NCBI GenBank assembly: GCA_937925595.1 | Contig: CALALQ010000116.1 | Span: 1 to 23,620, forward strand | Reading direction: 5' to 3' | DNA length: 23,620 nucleotides | Source of the DNA: an uncultured Demequina sp. | Lineage (GTDB): Bacteria > Actinomycetota > Actinomycetes > Actinomycetales > Demequinaceae | Shown: piece after piece, positions 1-5,893 of the stretch | How the letters are laid out: each line of letters starts with the position of its first letter | How positions within the stretch are numbered: position 1 is the first letter of the stretch | Made by a program: the position numbers and the translations under genes | Notes under the pieces: generated by a model | The model's database searches: none | Seen by the model: only the letters and a program-made list of their open reading frames with translations | What the model was told of the DNA's origin: nothing

Positions 1-98
1 AGACGAAGTCGTACACGGTGAAAGTCACCGGCATCAAGGGCGCGAAGTCCAGCAGCTACACCTACACGGTGAAGATGTTCGACCCGACCGCGAAGTGA
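1..98 (+). CDS. C-terminal end of an unidentified protein (5' end outside window)
   Basis: An open frame runs from the window edge (codons in phase from base 3) to a TGA at 96-98. The visible 31 residues alternate hydrophobic, Thr/Ser and Lys residues (YTVKVTGIKG, then SYTYTVKMFDP), the pattern of a terminal beta-sandwich strand pair as in Ig/Fn3-like surface proteins. A secreted or surface protein is plausible because a lipoprotein follows only 11 bp later, probably in the same transcript. Too little is visible to name a family. Confidence 0.6.
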   Translation, partial: TKSYTVKVTGIKGAKSSSYTYTVKMFDPTAK

Positions 99-109
99 CA
101 GGGAGCGTC

Positions 110-610
110 ATGAAGCACTCGATAAGCGCGGCGGCCCTGCTGGCCGGTGCCATCCTTCTGGTCGGGTGCACGCCCGAGAGTGAGCCGCAGCCATCTCAGC
201 CGGCCCCGGTCGCTACCACGGCTGAGAAGACACCATCGATCGCGGTCACGGCAGCGCCACTGGTCATCCCAGAGGAAGACCGAGGCAACGAGCTCGCCCG
301 CGTCGAGTACACATCGGGCGGCAGCGAAGCTGCAACGAACCGGTCTGCGACGTTCGCCGAAAGCCAGCCGGGCATCGAGTACGCAGTCGAGACCGCATGC
401 TCTTCCACCAGCCCGTCCGCACTGGCCACGTACCGGGTGGTCACGGCAGACGCCGACGCAGAGGAAATCACCTCCGGCACGGTCTCCTGCACCGGCCAGA
501 TCACGTACAACACCGCATCACTGCCCGAAGGCACGAAGTTCCAAGTGGTCCTCGACGGGCTCGACGGTGCCGAGCAGGCATACGCCCGCATCCTCCGCGC
601 CGACTACTGA
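110..610 (+). CDS. Small secreted lipoprotein, function unknown
   Basis: Protein of 166 aa. The N-terminus has a short charged start (MKHS), a hydrophobic stretch and a lipobox ending LLVGC, so cleavage and lipidation are expected at Cys20. A Pro/Ser/Thr/Glu-rich linker follows (about residues 21-60). The rest looks like a compact beta-rich domain with two cysteines (CSSTSPS and SCTGQ) that could form a disulfide. The ATG at 110 was chosen over the in-frame GTG at 95 because GGGAG lies just upstream and because it gives a clean signal peptide. It starts 11 bp after the preceding CDS and its 3' end overlaps the convergent gene by 7 bp. No family recognised; it should sit on the outer face of the membrane. 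Confidence 0.8.
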   Translation: MKHSISAAALLAGAILLVGCTPESEPQPSQPAPVATTAEKTPSIAVTAAPLVIPEEDRGNELARVEYTSGGSEAATNRSATFAESQPGIEYAVETACSSTSPSALATYRVVTADADAEEITSGTVSCTGQITYNTASLPEGTKFQVVLDGLDGAEQAYARILRADY

Positions 611-879
611 ACCCGCCTGACCGACAGCAGCGTCCACCCGTCGGGCACAGCGGCACGAAGCGCCGGCATGTCGGGCGCCTGAATGTCCCGTGACTCGGTC
701 GAGCGGTACGTCGCGGTCGCTTTCAACGCGGTGCTCGACTTCTGCATCCGAACGGGCGCGGAGATGATCTCGAACCCTGGCGGGCACGCCGCAGCAGCCT
801 GCGCACGGACGTCGTCGAGGGAGACGCCTTCCAGTTCGACGGTGCGGGTCTCTGTAGAGCGGATACGACCTGTCAGCAC
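604..879 (-). CDS. 91-aa protein with an internal duplication, unknown function
   Basis: Leftward ORF, GTG start at 879, TAG stop at 604-606. It has no signal peptide or membrane segment, so it is probably cytoplasmic. Two similar halves of about 30-35 residues are visible: one contains SLDDVRA...CPPGFEIISAPV and the other MPALRA..VPDGWTLLSVRR. Each has a helix with an (L/V)RA core, then a P-x-G-(F/W) turn and a hydrophobic strand, so it looks like a tandem duplication of a small alpha-beta unit. The GTG is 6 nt downstream of TAGGCT, a good actinobacterial -10, which suggests a leaderless transcript divergent from the next gene. The opposite strand at 683-922 is open but looks like a shadow. 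Function unknown. Confidence 0.7.
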   Translation of the reverse strand: MLTGRIRSTETRTVELEGVSLDDVRAQAAAACPPGFEIISAPVRMQKSSTALKATATYRSTESRDIQAPDMPALRAAVPDGWTLLSVRRVQ

Positions 880-885
880 CGTTCG

Positions 886-891
886 AGCCTA
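886..891 (-). promoter_or_regulatory. Predicted -10 element (TAGGCT) for the 91-aa gene
   Basis: Read leftward, TAGGCT fits TANNNT and is followed by 6 nt and then the GTG at 879, the classic geometry for a leaderless actinobacterial mRNA. It lies back to back with the rightward CGCATAGC promoter at 908-915. Confidence 0.55.
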
Positions 892-907
892 CGTCCGGCC
901 ACCGACG

Positions 908-915
908 CGCATAGC
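908..915 (+). promoter_or_regulatory. CGCATAGC leaderless-promoter motif
   Basis: CGCATAGC ends 7 nt before the ATG at 923. The same octamer and spacing recur before cas3, cas7 and the gene at 3804. It decides the start of the downstream gene: in-frame codons upstream of 923 would lie before the expected transcription start. Confidence 0.6.
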
Positions 916-922
916 AGGAACC

Positions 923-1231
923 ATGACCCCGAGCTCCCCGTCACCCCGAGCCGCCGTCAAGCAGCAGGCTCGCCGCCGCGCGCGCCGCTGCTACACGATC
1001 GCTGTAGGACTGCTCACCGCGGCGCTGGCCGCAGCGTTCATCGGGCTGCTCATCGTGATCGCCGGCGGAGAGGGCGGCAAGGCCGTCATCACGGCAGGGC
1101 TGTGCCTGCTCGTCGTCGGCGGCGGCGGGCTCTACCTGGCCCGGCACCTTGCGGGGGACGAAGCCCGCATCGACCACGCGTTCGACGAAGCCGAACGCAC
1201 ATTCACCGGCACGGAAGACCCCCGATGGTAG
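923..1231 (+). CDS. Small two-helix membrane protein
   Basis: Protein of 102 aa. A basic N-terminus (KQQARRRARRCYT) is followed by two strongly hydrophobic helices (about residues 30-48 and 53-72, separated by GGEGGK) and an acidic C-terminal tail with HAFDEAERTFTGTEDP. This predicts a membrane hairpin with both ends in the cytoplasm by the positive-inside rule. The ATG at 923 is set by the CGCATAGC motif 7 nt upstream. The stop overlaps the start of the next gene (ATG at 1225, TAG at 1229), so the two are translationally coupled. Family not recognised. Confidence 0.75.
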   Translation: MTPSSPSPRAAVKQQARRRARRCYTIAVGLLTAALAAAFIGLLIVIAGGEGGKAVITAGLCLLVVGGGGLYLARHLAGDEARIDHAFDEAERTFTGTEDPRW

Positions 1232-1506
1232 ACCTCGACCGCATCGAACAGGCCGCGCTCGCCGCCACCCCTGGCCCGTGGATCCAGTGGGATGACGGGG
1301 ATGTCGGCACCGGTTATCCCGTCTCCCGGGCCGTCAGCCGCCGACGCAACGGCGGGGAGCCCGAAGTTGTCACGGTCGAGTCGGGACACATCGCCAACGC
1401 GTACGGCCCCGACGGGGCGTACATGGTCGCCGTCGCCCCAGACGTGATCCTCGAACTCATCGGGGAGCTCCGGGAGGCGCGCGCCGCGCTCGCAGACCGA
1501 GACTGA
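1225..1506 (+). CDS. Ea22-like (ead) phage-type protein
   Basis: Protein of 93 aa. The N-terminal IEQAALAATPGPW and the later block with HIANAY....YMVAVAPDVILELIGELREAR match the arrangement of Ea22/ead-type proteins: an A-A-T-P-G-P-W start and an 'N-A-x-(Y/F)-(I/M)-A-x-A-x-P' block before a terminal helix. These proteins are frequent in phages and mobile elements and their biochemical role is not established. The start overlaps the previous CDS by 7 bp, so translation is probably coupled. No signal peptide or membrane helix. The family call comes from remembered motif resemblance, not a search. Confidence 0.65.
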   Translation: MVDLDRIEQAALAATPGPWIQWDDGDVGTGYPVSRAVSRRRNGGEPEVVTVESGHIANAYGPDGAYMVAVAPDVILELIGELREARAALADRD

Positions 1507-1514
1507 ACGGCATC

Positions 1515-1526
1515 CGCCGCAGGGTA
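1515..1526 (+). promoter_or_regulatory. CGCCGCAGGGTA motif upstream of the Ltp-like gene
   Basis: First of four copies of (GTC)CGCCGCAGGGTA in the window (others near 2138, 9318 and 12573), each 28-49 nt upstream of a start codon. Here it is 28 nt from the ATG at 1555, with AAGGAG between them as ribosome binding site. It is either a promoter core for leadered mRNAs or a regulator site. Confidence 0.45.
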
Positions 1527-1554
1527 GGTAGCAACCACCAAGGAGCCACCACCC

Positions 1555-2133
1555 ATGAAGGTCATCTTCCCTGTAGGCGTGATGCTTTGCGCAGCGGCCT
1601 TCCTCGTGCCAGGGGCAGCGCTGTTCGTGTGCATCGCCGCCATCCCGTTCGCTCTGATTGCTTTCGCTGCCCTGTTCCGCGGGTTCATCTCGTGGGCCGG
1701 CATCTGGTCTCGGGTCGGCGGTTTCACCGCCCTGGTGCTGGCCGGGGCGATGTTCTGCTGCGGCACCGCCGTCGCCGGCGAAGTGCCAGGGCTGTCCGCC
1801 ATCACCCGCCGGGCAGACGAGGCGCAGGACGAGGCCATCCCAACCGAGTACCGCAACGCGCTGCAGCAGGCGAACGTGTACGCGAACAGCTTGAACATGA
1901 GCCGCAAGGGCGTCTTCCAGCAGCTCGTGTCCGAGGACGGCGGCAAGTTCAGCAAGGCCGCCGCCACCTACGCCGTCCAGTACGTGCAGACGAACTGGAA
2001 GGAGAACGCCATCGAGACCGCGACGGTCTACTACGAGCACCTCGGCATGTCCAGGGGCGCGGTCTACGACCAGCTCCGGGAGGAGAAGTTCACGAAGAAG
2101 CAGGCGAAGTGGGCAGTCGAGCAGCTCAGGTGA
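1555..2133 (+). CDS. Membrane protein with two Ltp-type (superinfection exclusion) repeats
   Basis: Protein of 192 aa. The N-terminal third is hydrophobic with about three membrane helices (roughly residues 3-20, 21-41 and 55-74). Two tandem repeats follow: residues 100-144 (NALQQANVYANSLNMSRKGV..QLV......FSKAAATYAV) and 151-190 (NAIETATVYYEHLGMSRGAV..QL....FTKKQAKWAV). This 'NA...A..Y....MSR..(V/L)..QL....F....A.yAV' pattern is that of the host-cell surface-exposed lipoprotein Ltp family. Ltp of a Streptococcus phage blocks DNA entry of related phages. Here membrane helices replace the lipoprotein anchor. A role in excluding competing phages or plasmids is an inference from the family. RBS AAGGAG precedes the ATG. 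Confidence 0.75.
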   Translation: MKVIFPVGVMLCAAAFLVPGAALFVCIAAIPFALIAFAALFRGFISWAGIWSRVGGFTALVLAGAMFCCGTAVAGEVPGLSAITRRADEAQDEAIPTEYRNALQQANVYANSLNMSRKGVFQQLVSEDGGKFSKAAATYAVQYVQTNWKENAIETATVYYEHLGMSRGAVYDQLREEKFTKKQAKWAVEQLR

Positions 2134-2135
2134 CG

Positions 2136-2149
2136 GTCGCCGCAGGGTA
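2136..2149 (+). promoter_or_regulatory. GTCGCCGCAGGGTA motif upstream of the PH-domain gene
   Basis: Second copy of the GTCGCCGCAGGGTA motif. It begins right after the stop of the Ltp-like gene and lies 31 nt before the ATG at 2181, so the PH gene probably has its own promoter or control point. Confidence 0.45.
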
Positions 2150-2180
2150 CCCGGGGAACCCAACACACATGGAGCCCGTC

Positions 2181-2693
2181 ATGACCAAGCCCGCCACCGC
2201 CGGAGGCACTGTCCTCGCCCACGTCCGCACGCACCCGAAGGTGCTGTTCCAGCCGGTCGTCATCCAGCTTGTGCTCATCGCCGCGCACATCGCTGTCTCG
2301 ATGTTCTGGCCGGAGACGTTCGGCATCAAGGAAGTGGACGAGTGGGGGCAGCTGGTCGTCCACGGCGCGCTGCTGCTGGCCGAGCTCGTGTACGCCATCG
2401 CACCTGTCGTCCGCTGGTGGAACGCGACGTTCACCGTCACCGACCAGCGGCTCGAGCAGAAGTGGGGCGTCCTGTACAAGCACGCCCGCGAAATCTCCCT
2501 CGACCGCATCGCATCTGTCGAAGTCGAACGCGGGATCCTCGACCGCATCTTCGGGTGCGGCACCATCGTCGCCTACGACGCCACCCTCGTCGGCATGGGT
2601 CAGAGCAAAGCGCAGGGCATCCGGTTCAACGACGTGCCCCGCGTCAAACACGTCAAGGAACTCATCGACAGCGCCCGCTACGCAAGGAGCTGA
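2181..2693 (+). CDS. Membrane-anchored bacterial PH domain protein (YdbS/bPH2 type)
   Basis: Protein of 170 aa. Two membrane helices (about residues 22-42 and 57-78) precede a cytoplasmic domain of about 85 residues. That domain starts WWNATFTVTDQRLEQKWGVLYKHAREISLDRIASVEVERGILDRIFGCGTI: the 'tDqRl....Gl......ei.l.rI..v.v.....r.lg.Gtv' signature of bacterial PH domains (PF03703-like). Such proteins are usually of unknown function and act at the membrane. ATG 2181 is preferred to the in-frame ATG 2169 because GGAG sits 6 nt upstream of it. It is followed 2 bp later by the first of three paralogous membrane-protein genes. Confidence 0.8.
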   Translation: MTKPATAGGTVLAHVRTHPKVLFQPVVIQLVLIAAHIAVSMFWPETFGIKEVDEWGQLVVHGALLLAELVYAIAPVVRWWNATFTVTDQRLEQKWGVLYKHAREISLDRIASVEVERGILDRIFGCGTIVAYDATLVGMGQSKAQGIRFNDVPRVKHVKELIDSARYARS

Positions 2694-2695
2694 CC

Positions 2696-3169
2696 ATGGC
2701 CTCAAACGTCCGCGGTGACCGGGTCGTCCACCCGAACCACGTCGCCGAGTACGACCGGCTCGCCAACTCCGGCATCACCCAGCAGATCCTCATGCCCGCC
2801 GCCATCGTCGCAGGCGCCGGCGTCCTGTTCGGGTACTCATCCGGGTCCACCGTCTGGCTCGCAGTCGGGCTGCTGCTCGGGTCCGGGGCGCTCATCACCG
2901 GCATCTGCATGTCGTTCTCCGCGATGAAGAAGGCCCGGAAACGGATGATGCAGATTTCGTGGGACCTGCGCCCCATGCGGGCGGCGACCACCATCGACGA
3001 GCAGACCATCAGCAACAACGCGCTGTGGATCGCCGCGCAACGCGACTACTCGAAGATCATGAAGCTCGCCGACGAACCCGACGACAAGCCCAGTGAGGAG
3101 TCGCCGGAACAGCAGACACCGACCGAAGCTATCGACCAGGTCGTCGACGGCCTCTCCGAGCTTCTCTGA
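2696..3169 (+). CDS. Two-helix membrane protein, paralogue 1 of 3 (VRGDRVVHP family)
   Basis: Protein of 157 aa. It opens with MASNVRGDRVVHPNHVAEYD, has two hydrophobic helices (about residues 31-50 and 55-78), then a cytoplasmic part with ISWDLRPMRAATTIDEQTISNNALWIAAQRD and an acidic Ser/Glu/Gln-rich tail. The R-D-R-V-V-H-P signature, the helix pair and the 'LRP(L/M)R....T.I.E..ALW.A' block recur in the next two genes, so this is a tandem paralogous family. AAGGAG lies just upstream, and the start is 2 bp after the PH gene's stop, so the genes are co-transcribed. I do not recognise the family. Confidence 0.8.
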   Translation: MASNVRGDRVVHPNHVAEYDRLANSGITQQILMPAAIVAGAGVLFGYSSGSTVWLAVGLLLGSGALITGICMSFSAMKKARKRMMQISWDLRPMRAATTIDEQTISNNALWIAAQRDYSKIMKLADEPDDKPSEESPEQQTPTEAIDQVVDGLSELL

Positions 3170-3179
3170 GGAGGACCCC

Positions 3180-3659
3180 GTGGCAGCACCCACCATCGTC
3201 CGGGACAGGATCGTCCACCCGCGTCGCGTGAACAACTACCTGCATGCGGTGCGGACCAAGTCGCTCAGCTCCATCGGGCTGCTGCTGTTCAGCATCGGCG
3301 GGATGGTCGCCCTCACCAGCATCGTCACAGCCGACCTGCCAGGCACCACCCGCGCCACCGCCGCCGTCGGGGTGTTCCTTCTCGCGCTTCCTGCCGTGTA
3401 CCTGCTCGGGCAGGCGTTCGGGCGCGCGGAACGGAACGAGCAGCTGCTGACCCGGTCGATGCTGCCGCTGCGGCGAGTGTGCCCGCACCAGACGAACGCG
3501 CTGCCCGCGAGCGCTGTATGGGATGCGGCAGCTCTGGCAGCCCAGTTCGAGACCCTGGTCGCTGACCGTGACGCGGGGGAGCGGACCGCTAACGAGGTGG
3601 CGCCGTGGCTTGCCGCGCTCCGCAAGGAGATCGAGGGGCTCGTCACCCCCGTCCGGTGA
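3180..3659 (+). CDS. Two-helix membrane protein, paralogue 2 of 3
   Basis: Protein of 159 aa with a GTG start preceded by GAGGAGG. The N-terminus (VRDRIVHPRRVNNY) is a diverged form of the family signature. Two hydrophobic segments follow (about residues 31-49 and 60-79), then a cytoplasmic part with MLPLRRV....TNALPASAVWDAAALAAQFETLVAD, matching the LR...ALWDA..LA..FE.L block of paralogue 3. It starts 10 bp after paralogue 1 ends. Divergence between copies suggests an old duplication with specialised roles. Function unknown. Confidence 0.8.
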   Translation: MAAPTIVRDRIVHPRRVNNYLHAVRTKSLSSIGLLLFSIGGMVALTSIVTADLPGTTRATAAVGVFLLALPAVYLLGQAFGRAERNEQLLTRSMLPLRRVCPHQTNALPASAVWDAAALAAQFETLVADRDAGERTANEVAPWLAALRKEIEGLVTPVR

Positions 3660-3738
3660 GTTCTGTCGCAGACACCGGGTTTTCTCCTCCCGTGGCAACA
3701 ACTGCCGGTTCGTGAGAGAACGCTGTTCGCTCCGCCGC

Positions 3739-3762
3739 GGATTCTTCTCCGGAGGAGAATCC
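3739..3762. promoter_or_regulatory. 24-bp near-perfect palindrome between two paralogues
   Basis: A dyad centred on CTCCGGAG pairs all 12 positions if one G-T is allowed. It lies in the 144-bp gap between paralogues 2 and 3, about 29 bp upstream of the CGCATAGC promoter of paralogue 3. No T tract follows, so an operator for a dimeric regulator is at least as likely as a terminator. GAGGAGAA, part of its right arm, is repeated just downstream (about 3769-3776). Confidence 0.5.
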
Positions 3763-3788
3763 CGGGGCGAGGAGAAGACGGGGTGCCG

Positions 3789-3796
3789 CGCATAGC
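3789..3796 (+). promoter_or_regulatory. CGCATAGC leaderless-promoter motif
   Basis: Ends 7 nt before the ATG at 3804, with the same spacing as at cas3 and cas7. It gives paralogue 3 its own transcript and fixes the start at 3804 rather than the upstream in-frame GTG at 3783. Confidence 0.6.
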
Positions 3797-3803
3797 GGGG
3801 GAC

Positions 3804-4322
3804 ATGGCCCGCAACGTCCGAGGCGACCGAGTCGTCCACCCCGACCACGTCATCGACTACGACCTCCTGCACCCCGGAGGACCCCTCGTCATCGGGTTCG
3901 GGACCGCATGCTTCACCGCGTTCGCCGGTATCACCACGGCGATCGCCGCGGCCGCATTGCCCGTCTCCTACCTCATGGGTGTCCCGCTGACGGCGGCTGT
4001 CGCCACGATCGGTGGGACGCTTGCGCTCCGCCTCCACGAGACCAACCGTGAACGCCGAGCCGAGCTCTCCCGCGACCTCGGAGCGCTTCGGCACCTGGTC
4101 GCCTACGACGAGACCCGCATTGACGAGGCCGTGCTGTGGGACGCGTCCACGCTCGCGCACGAGTTCGAACGGCTGGACGATGAGGTGGAACGCATTGCGT
4201 CCAAGCCCATCCAGGCCATCCTGCAACGGGAATGGCTGATGGACGCCCGGGAACAGAAGGAGCTTCTCGGCCGCCGCATCCTGCAGCTCACCGAGACCGC
4301 CACGGACGTCCCGGCGCTCTGA
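3804..4322 (+). CDS. Two-helix membrane protein, paralogue 3 of 3
   Basis: Protein of 172 aa opening MARNVRGDRVVHPDHVIDYD, nearly identical in its first 15 residues to paralogue 1. Two hydrophobic segments (about residues 28-50 and 54-74) are followed by a longer cytoplasmic part: RDLGALRHLVAYDETRIDEAVLWDASTLAHEFERLDDEVERI, then a helical Arg/Glu-rich end. The near-identity of the N-terminal signature with paralogue 1 supports both chosen starts and argues that the motif before the first helix is functional, perhaps a protein contact. It has its own promoter motif and ends 1 bp before the stop of the convergent operon. Function unknown. Confidence 0.8.
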   Translation: MARNVRGDRVVHPDHVIDYDLLHPGGPLVIGFGTACFTAFAGITTAIAAAALPVSYLMGVPLTAAVATIGGTLALRLHETNRERRAELSRDLGALRHLVAYDETRIDEAVLWDASTLAHEFERLDDEVERIASKPIQAILQREWLMDAREQKELLGRRILQLTETATDVPAL

Positions 4323-4323
4323 A

Positions 4324-4452
4324 TCATCCGCCCTGGTAGTTCGGGCAGCGGGGGTTGCCCGCGCAGGTGCAGTCATAACCGCCGCCCGCGACCGGCGGGC
4401 AGACACCGCAGCACCCGCCGGGGCGCGTTCCGAACTCGTCCTCGCCGGTCAC
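4324..4452 (-). CDS. Cys-rich microprotein (42 aa)
   Basis: A GTG start at 4452 overlaps the upstream gene's TGA (GTGA), and TGA at 4324-4326 ends it. The 42 residues include six cysteines in two clusters: GGCCGVCPP and YDCTCAGNPRCPNY. The spacing suggests a small zinc-binding or disulfide-rich fold. The 4-bp overlap strongly suggests coupled translation as the last gene of the leftward operon that begins at 5793. No family recognised. Confidence 0.55.
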   Translation of the reverse strand: MTGEDEFGTRPGGCCGVCPPVAGGGYDCTCAGNPRCPNYQGG

Positions 4453-4655
4453 TGGCCCGGCTCCAAGCCGAAGTGTGCGGCGATGTCGTCAAGAGACGAG
4501 GAGATGCCGTCGAGGCGCTTCTTGTCATGCACGGGGCACCAGTATGGGCCCCACCAGGTGCCGGCAGGCCTGTCGCAGCCGGGTTCGATGCAGATGCGGC
4601 CGGACGGCTCGTGGCAGACGTGCTCCGGTACGCAGCGGGGATGGGAGGTGCCCAT
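4449..4655 (-). CDS. Small Cys/His-rich (zinc-finger-like) protein, 68 aa
   Basis: ATG at 4655, 2 bp after the metallopeptidase gene stops. Cysteines and histidines are dense in the first two thirds (PRCVPEHVCHEP, then ICIEPGCDRP...GPYWCPVHDKKR), which would form one or two zinc knuckles. The C-terminus is a plain amphipathic helix (SSSLDDIAAHFGL). The open frame continues upstream, but those codons lie within the preceding gene and read like a shadow, so the internal ATG was chosen. Probably cytoplasmic; role unknown. Confidence 0.65.
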   Translation of the reverse strand: MGTSHPRCVPEHVCHEPSGRICIEPGCDRPAGTWWGPYWCPVHDKKRLDGISSSLDDIAAHFGLEPGQ

Positions 4656-4657
4656 GT

Positions 4658-5512
4658 TCAGCCCTTCTTCGGCACGCGGCCGTCGTAGATGTTCGCTGCC
4701 CACCGGATCTGACGGTCCGAGCAGTGGTGGCCCTCGCGTGGGGAGCCCTGCGAGTAGGCCATGCAGTTGGCGAGCAGTTCGATGTTCGACCGGAACAGGC
4801 TCTTGAACACCGGGGACGTGTAGATGTCCGACCAGACCAGCCGCTGATACGAGTGGGCGAGCTCGTGGTACGCGACCCAGCGGCGGACGCTGGGCCGCTC
4901 GTTCCCGAGCGCCTTCGTGATGCGGATGTCGGTGGCGGAGAAGTTGCAGCCGTTGACCTTCTTCCCGCCGCACCAGCCGTCGAAGAACGTGACGTTCACC
5001 CACTCGCCGCCGATCGCGTCAAGGGTCGCCCGGAACTCCGCCAGGACACCCGCAGGGGTCCGGGCCGCGGCGCGCTTCTTCTCCTCGGCGACGCGAGCGT
5101 TCACCGACTTCGCGACGGCCAGGACGTCACGGGTCGCCGTCTTCACGACCTCCGGGTCGAGCGTCTCCGCACGGACCTTCTCCTGAGCGGCGAGGACTTT
5201 CGCGCGGTCCGCCTTCACATCCAGCTTCCCCGCCACCTTCAACGCCTTCTCCGCCTTGGCGACCGCGTCCACGAACGCGGGACGCTCATCCAGCACAAGC
5301 CTCATGGACGCAGCCTTCGCCTCCGCGTCATCGAGTGCGCTTGTCGCACCAGCCGCCGTGGCCTCCGCAGCGTGCAGTCGTGTCTCGAGCACGGCGACGC
5401 GAGCCTCAGCGGCGGAGATGTCGGAGGAGATGACCCCGGCGGTGACCGCGCACCCAGCCGTGACAGTCACTGCCGCAGCCAGCAGCGCGACACTCACGCT
5501 GCGGAACCTCAT
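4658..5512 (-). CDS. Lipoprotein with coiled coil and C-terminal HExxH metallopeptidase-like domain
   Basis: Protein of 284 aa. An N-terminal hydrophobic signal ends in TAGC, a lipobox with Cys21, so export and lipid anchoring are likely. Residues about 30-150 are Ala/Glu/Lys/Arg-rich and predict a long coiled coil. The C-terminal domain contains HELAH at 216-220 and a following E245 in NIELLANC, about 25 residues downstream, compatible with a gluzincin-type zinc site. Four further cysteines (Cys181, Cys189, Cys250 and one in HHCSD) could form disulfides in an exported domain. It overlaps the upstream gene by ATGA. The substrate is unknown; cell-wall or surface-protein processing is an inference from the predicted location. 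Confidence 0.75.
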   Translation of the reverse strand: MRFRSVSVALLAAAVTVTAGCAVTAGVISSDISAAEARVAVLETRLHAAEATAAGATSALDDAEAKAASMRLVLDERPAFVDAVAKAEKALKVAGKLDVKADRAKVLAAQEKVRAETLDPEVVKTATRDVLAVAKSVNARVAEEKKRAAARTPAGVLAEFRATLDAIGGEWVNVTFFDGWCGGKKVNGCNFSATDIRITKALGNERPSVRRWVAYHELAHSYQRLVWSDIYTSPVFKSLFRSNIELLANCMAYSQGSPREGHHCSDRQIRWAANIYDGRVPKKG

Positions 5513-5793
5513 TCCAGGAAGCCCTCGTACGACGCGAGCTGCTCGCGGAGGTCAGCGATGACCTTCTCCGCGTCCACCGTCGACGCCTTCACAAGCACCT
5601 GCCCACGCTCGGCTTCGGTGAGCTCAGCGGTGAGCTGCTGCTCCGCGGTGAGCGTCTCGTCGAGGCCGGTCCGAAGCTCAGCGACGACGATGCCGCCGAC
5701 GACAGCAGCGGTCGCTGTCGCGCCGGCGAGCGCGGTGATGAGGGTCAGGTGCGCGAGACGCGACGGCCAGTGCTGCTGCTGCTGCTGCTCCAT
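5509..5793 (-). CDS. Small membrane-anchored coiled-coil protein, first gene of the leftward operon
   Basis: Protein of 94 aa. A Gln-rich start (MEQQQQQHW, from a CAG-type run) is followed by one membrane helix (about residues 18-38) and an extracytoplasmic heptad-like region (ELRTGLDETLTAEQQLTAELTEAE, then VIADLREQLASYEGFLE). The same architecture, anchor plus coiled coil, begins the next protein, which it overlaps by 4 bp (ATGA), so the two may pair through their coils. The start is fixed by CGCATAGG located 7 nt upstream. Confidence 0.75.
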   Translation of the reverse strand: MEQQQQQHWPSRLAHLTLITALAGATATAAVVGGIVVAELRTGLDETLTAEQQLTAELTEAERGQVLVKASTVDAEKVIADLREQLASYEGFLE

Positions 5794-5800
5794 GGGCTCA

Positions 5801-5808
5801 CCTATGCG
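5801..5808 (-). promoter_or_regulatory. CGCATAGG leaderless-promoter motif (leftward)
   Basis: Read leftward, CGCATAGG ends 7 nt before the ATG at 5793. This minus-strand copy with the same spacing shows the motif follows gene orientation, as expected of a promoter. Confidence 0.6.
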
Positions 5809-5840
5809 CTCAGCGGCGTGACCTGTGTTTCCGGGTGGGA

Positions 5841-5869
5841 CTGCGCATGGAGGTAGGTGACCACCTGCC
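5841..5869 (+). promoter_or_regulatory. CTGCGCATGGA motif with adjacent dyad, upstream of the gene at 5894
   Basis: CTGCGCATGGA (5841-5851) resembles the leftward CTGCGCATGTA copies at 12529-12539 and 15966-15976. It runs directly into a dyad, GGTAGGT-GACC-ACCTGCC (5852-5869), which pairs over 7 bp with one G-T. The dyad would straddle the expected transcription start, so it could be an operator or a 5'-terminal mRNA hairpin. Confidence 0.4.
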
Positions 5870-5893
5870 CGTGCTCAGTGAAAGAAGACCCCG

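Noticed and set aside
683..922. N-terminal extension of the membrane protein that starts at 923
   Set aside because: It would begin upstream of the predicted promoter and overlap the opposite-strand 91-aa gene. The true start is fixed by CGCATAGC 7 nt before 923.
4346..4367. CGGGCA/TGCCCG stem near the end of the leftward operon as a terminator
   Set aside because: It lies within the 42-aa coding region, has an 8-nt loop and no T tract, so it is not convincing as a terminator.
4475..5821. 448-codon open frame on the plus strand
   Set aside because: It lies opposite four tightly coupled leftward genes with signal peptides and motifs. Its translation is Arg-rich and of low complexity, typical of a shadow frame in high-GC DNA.
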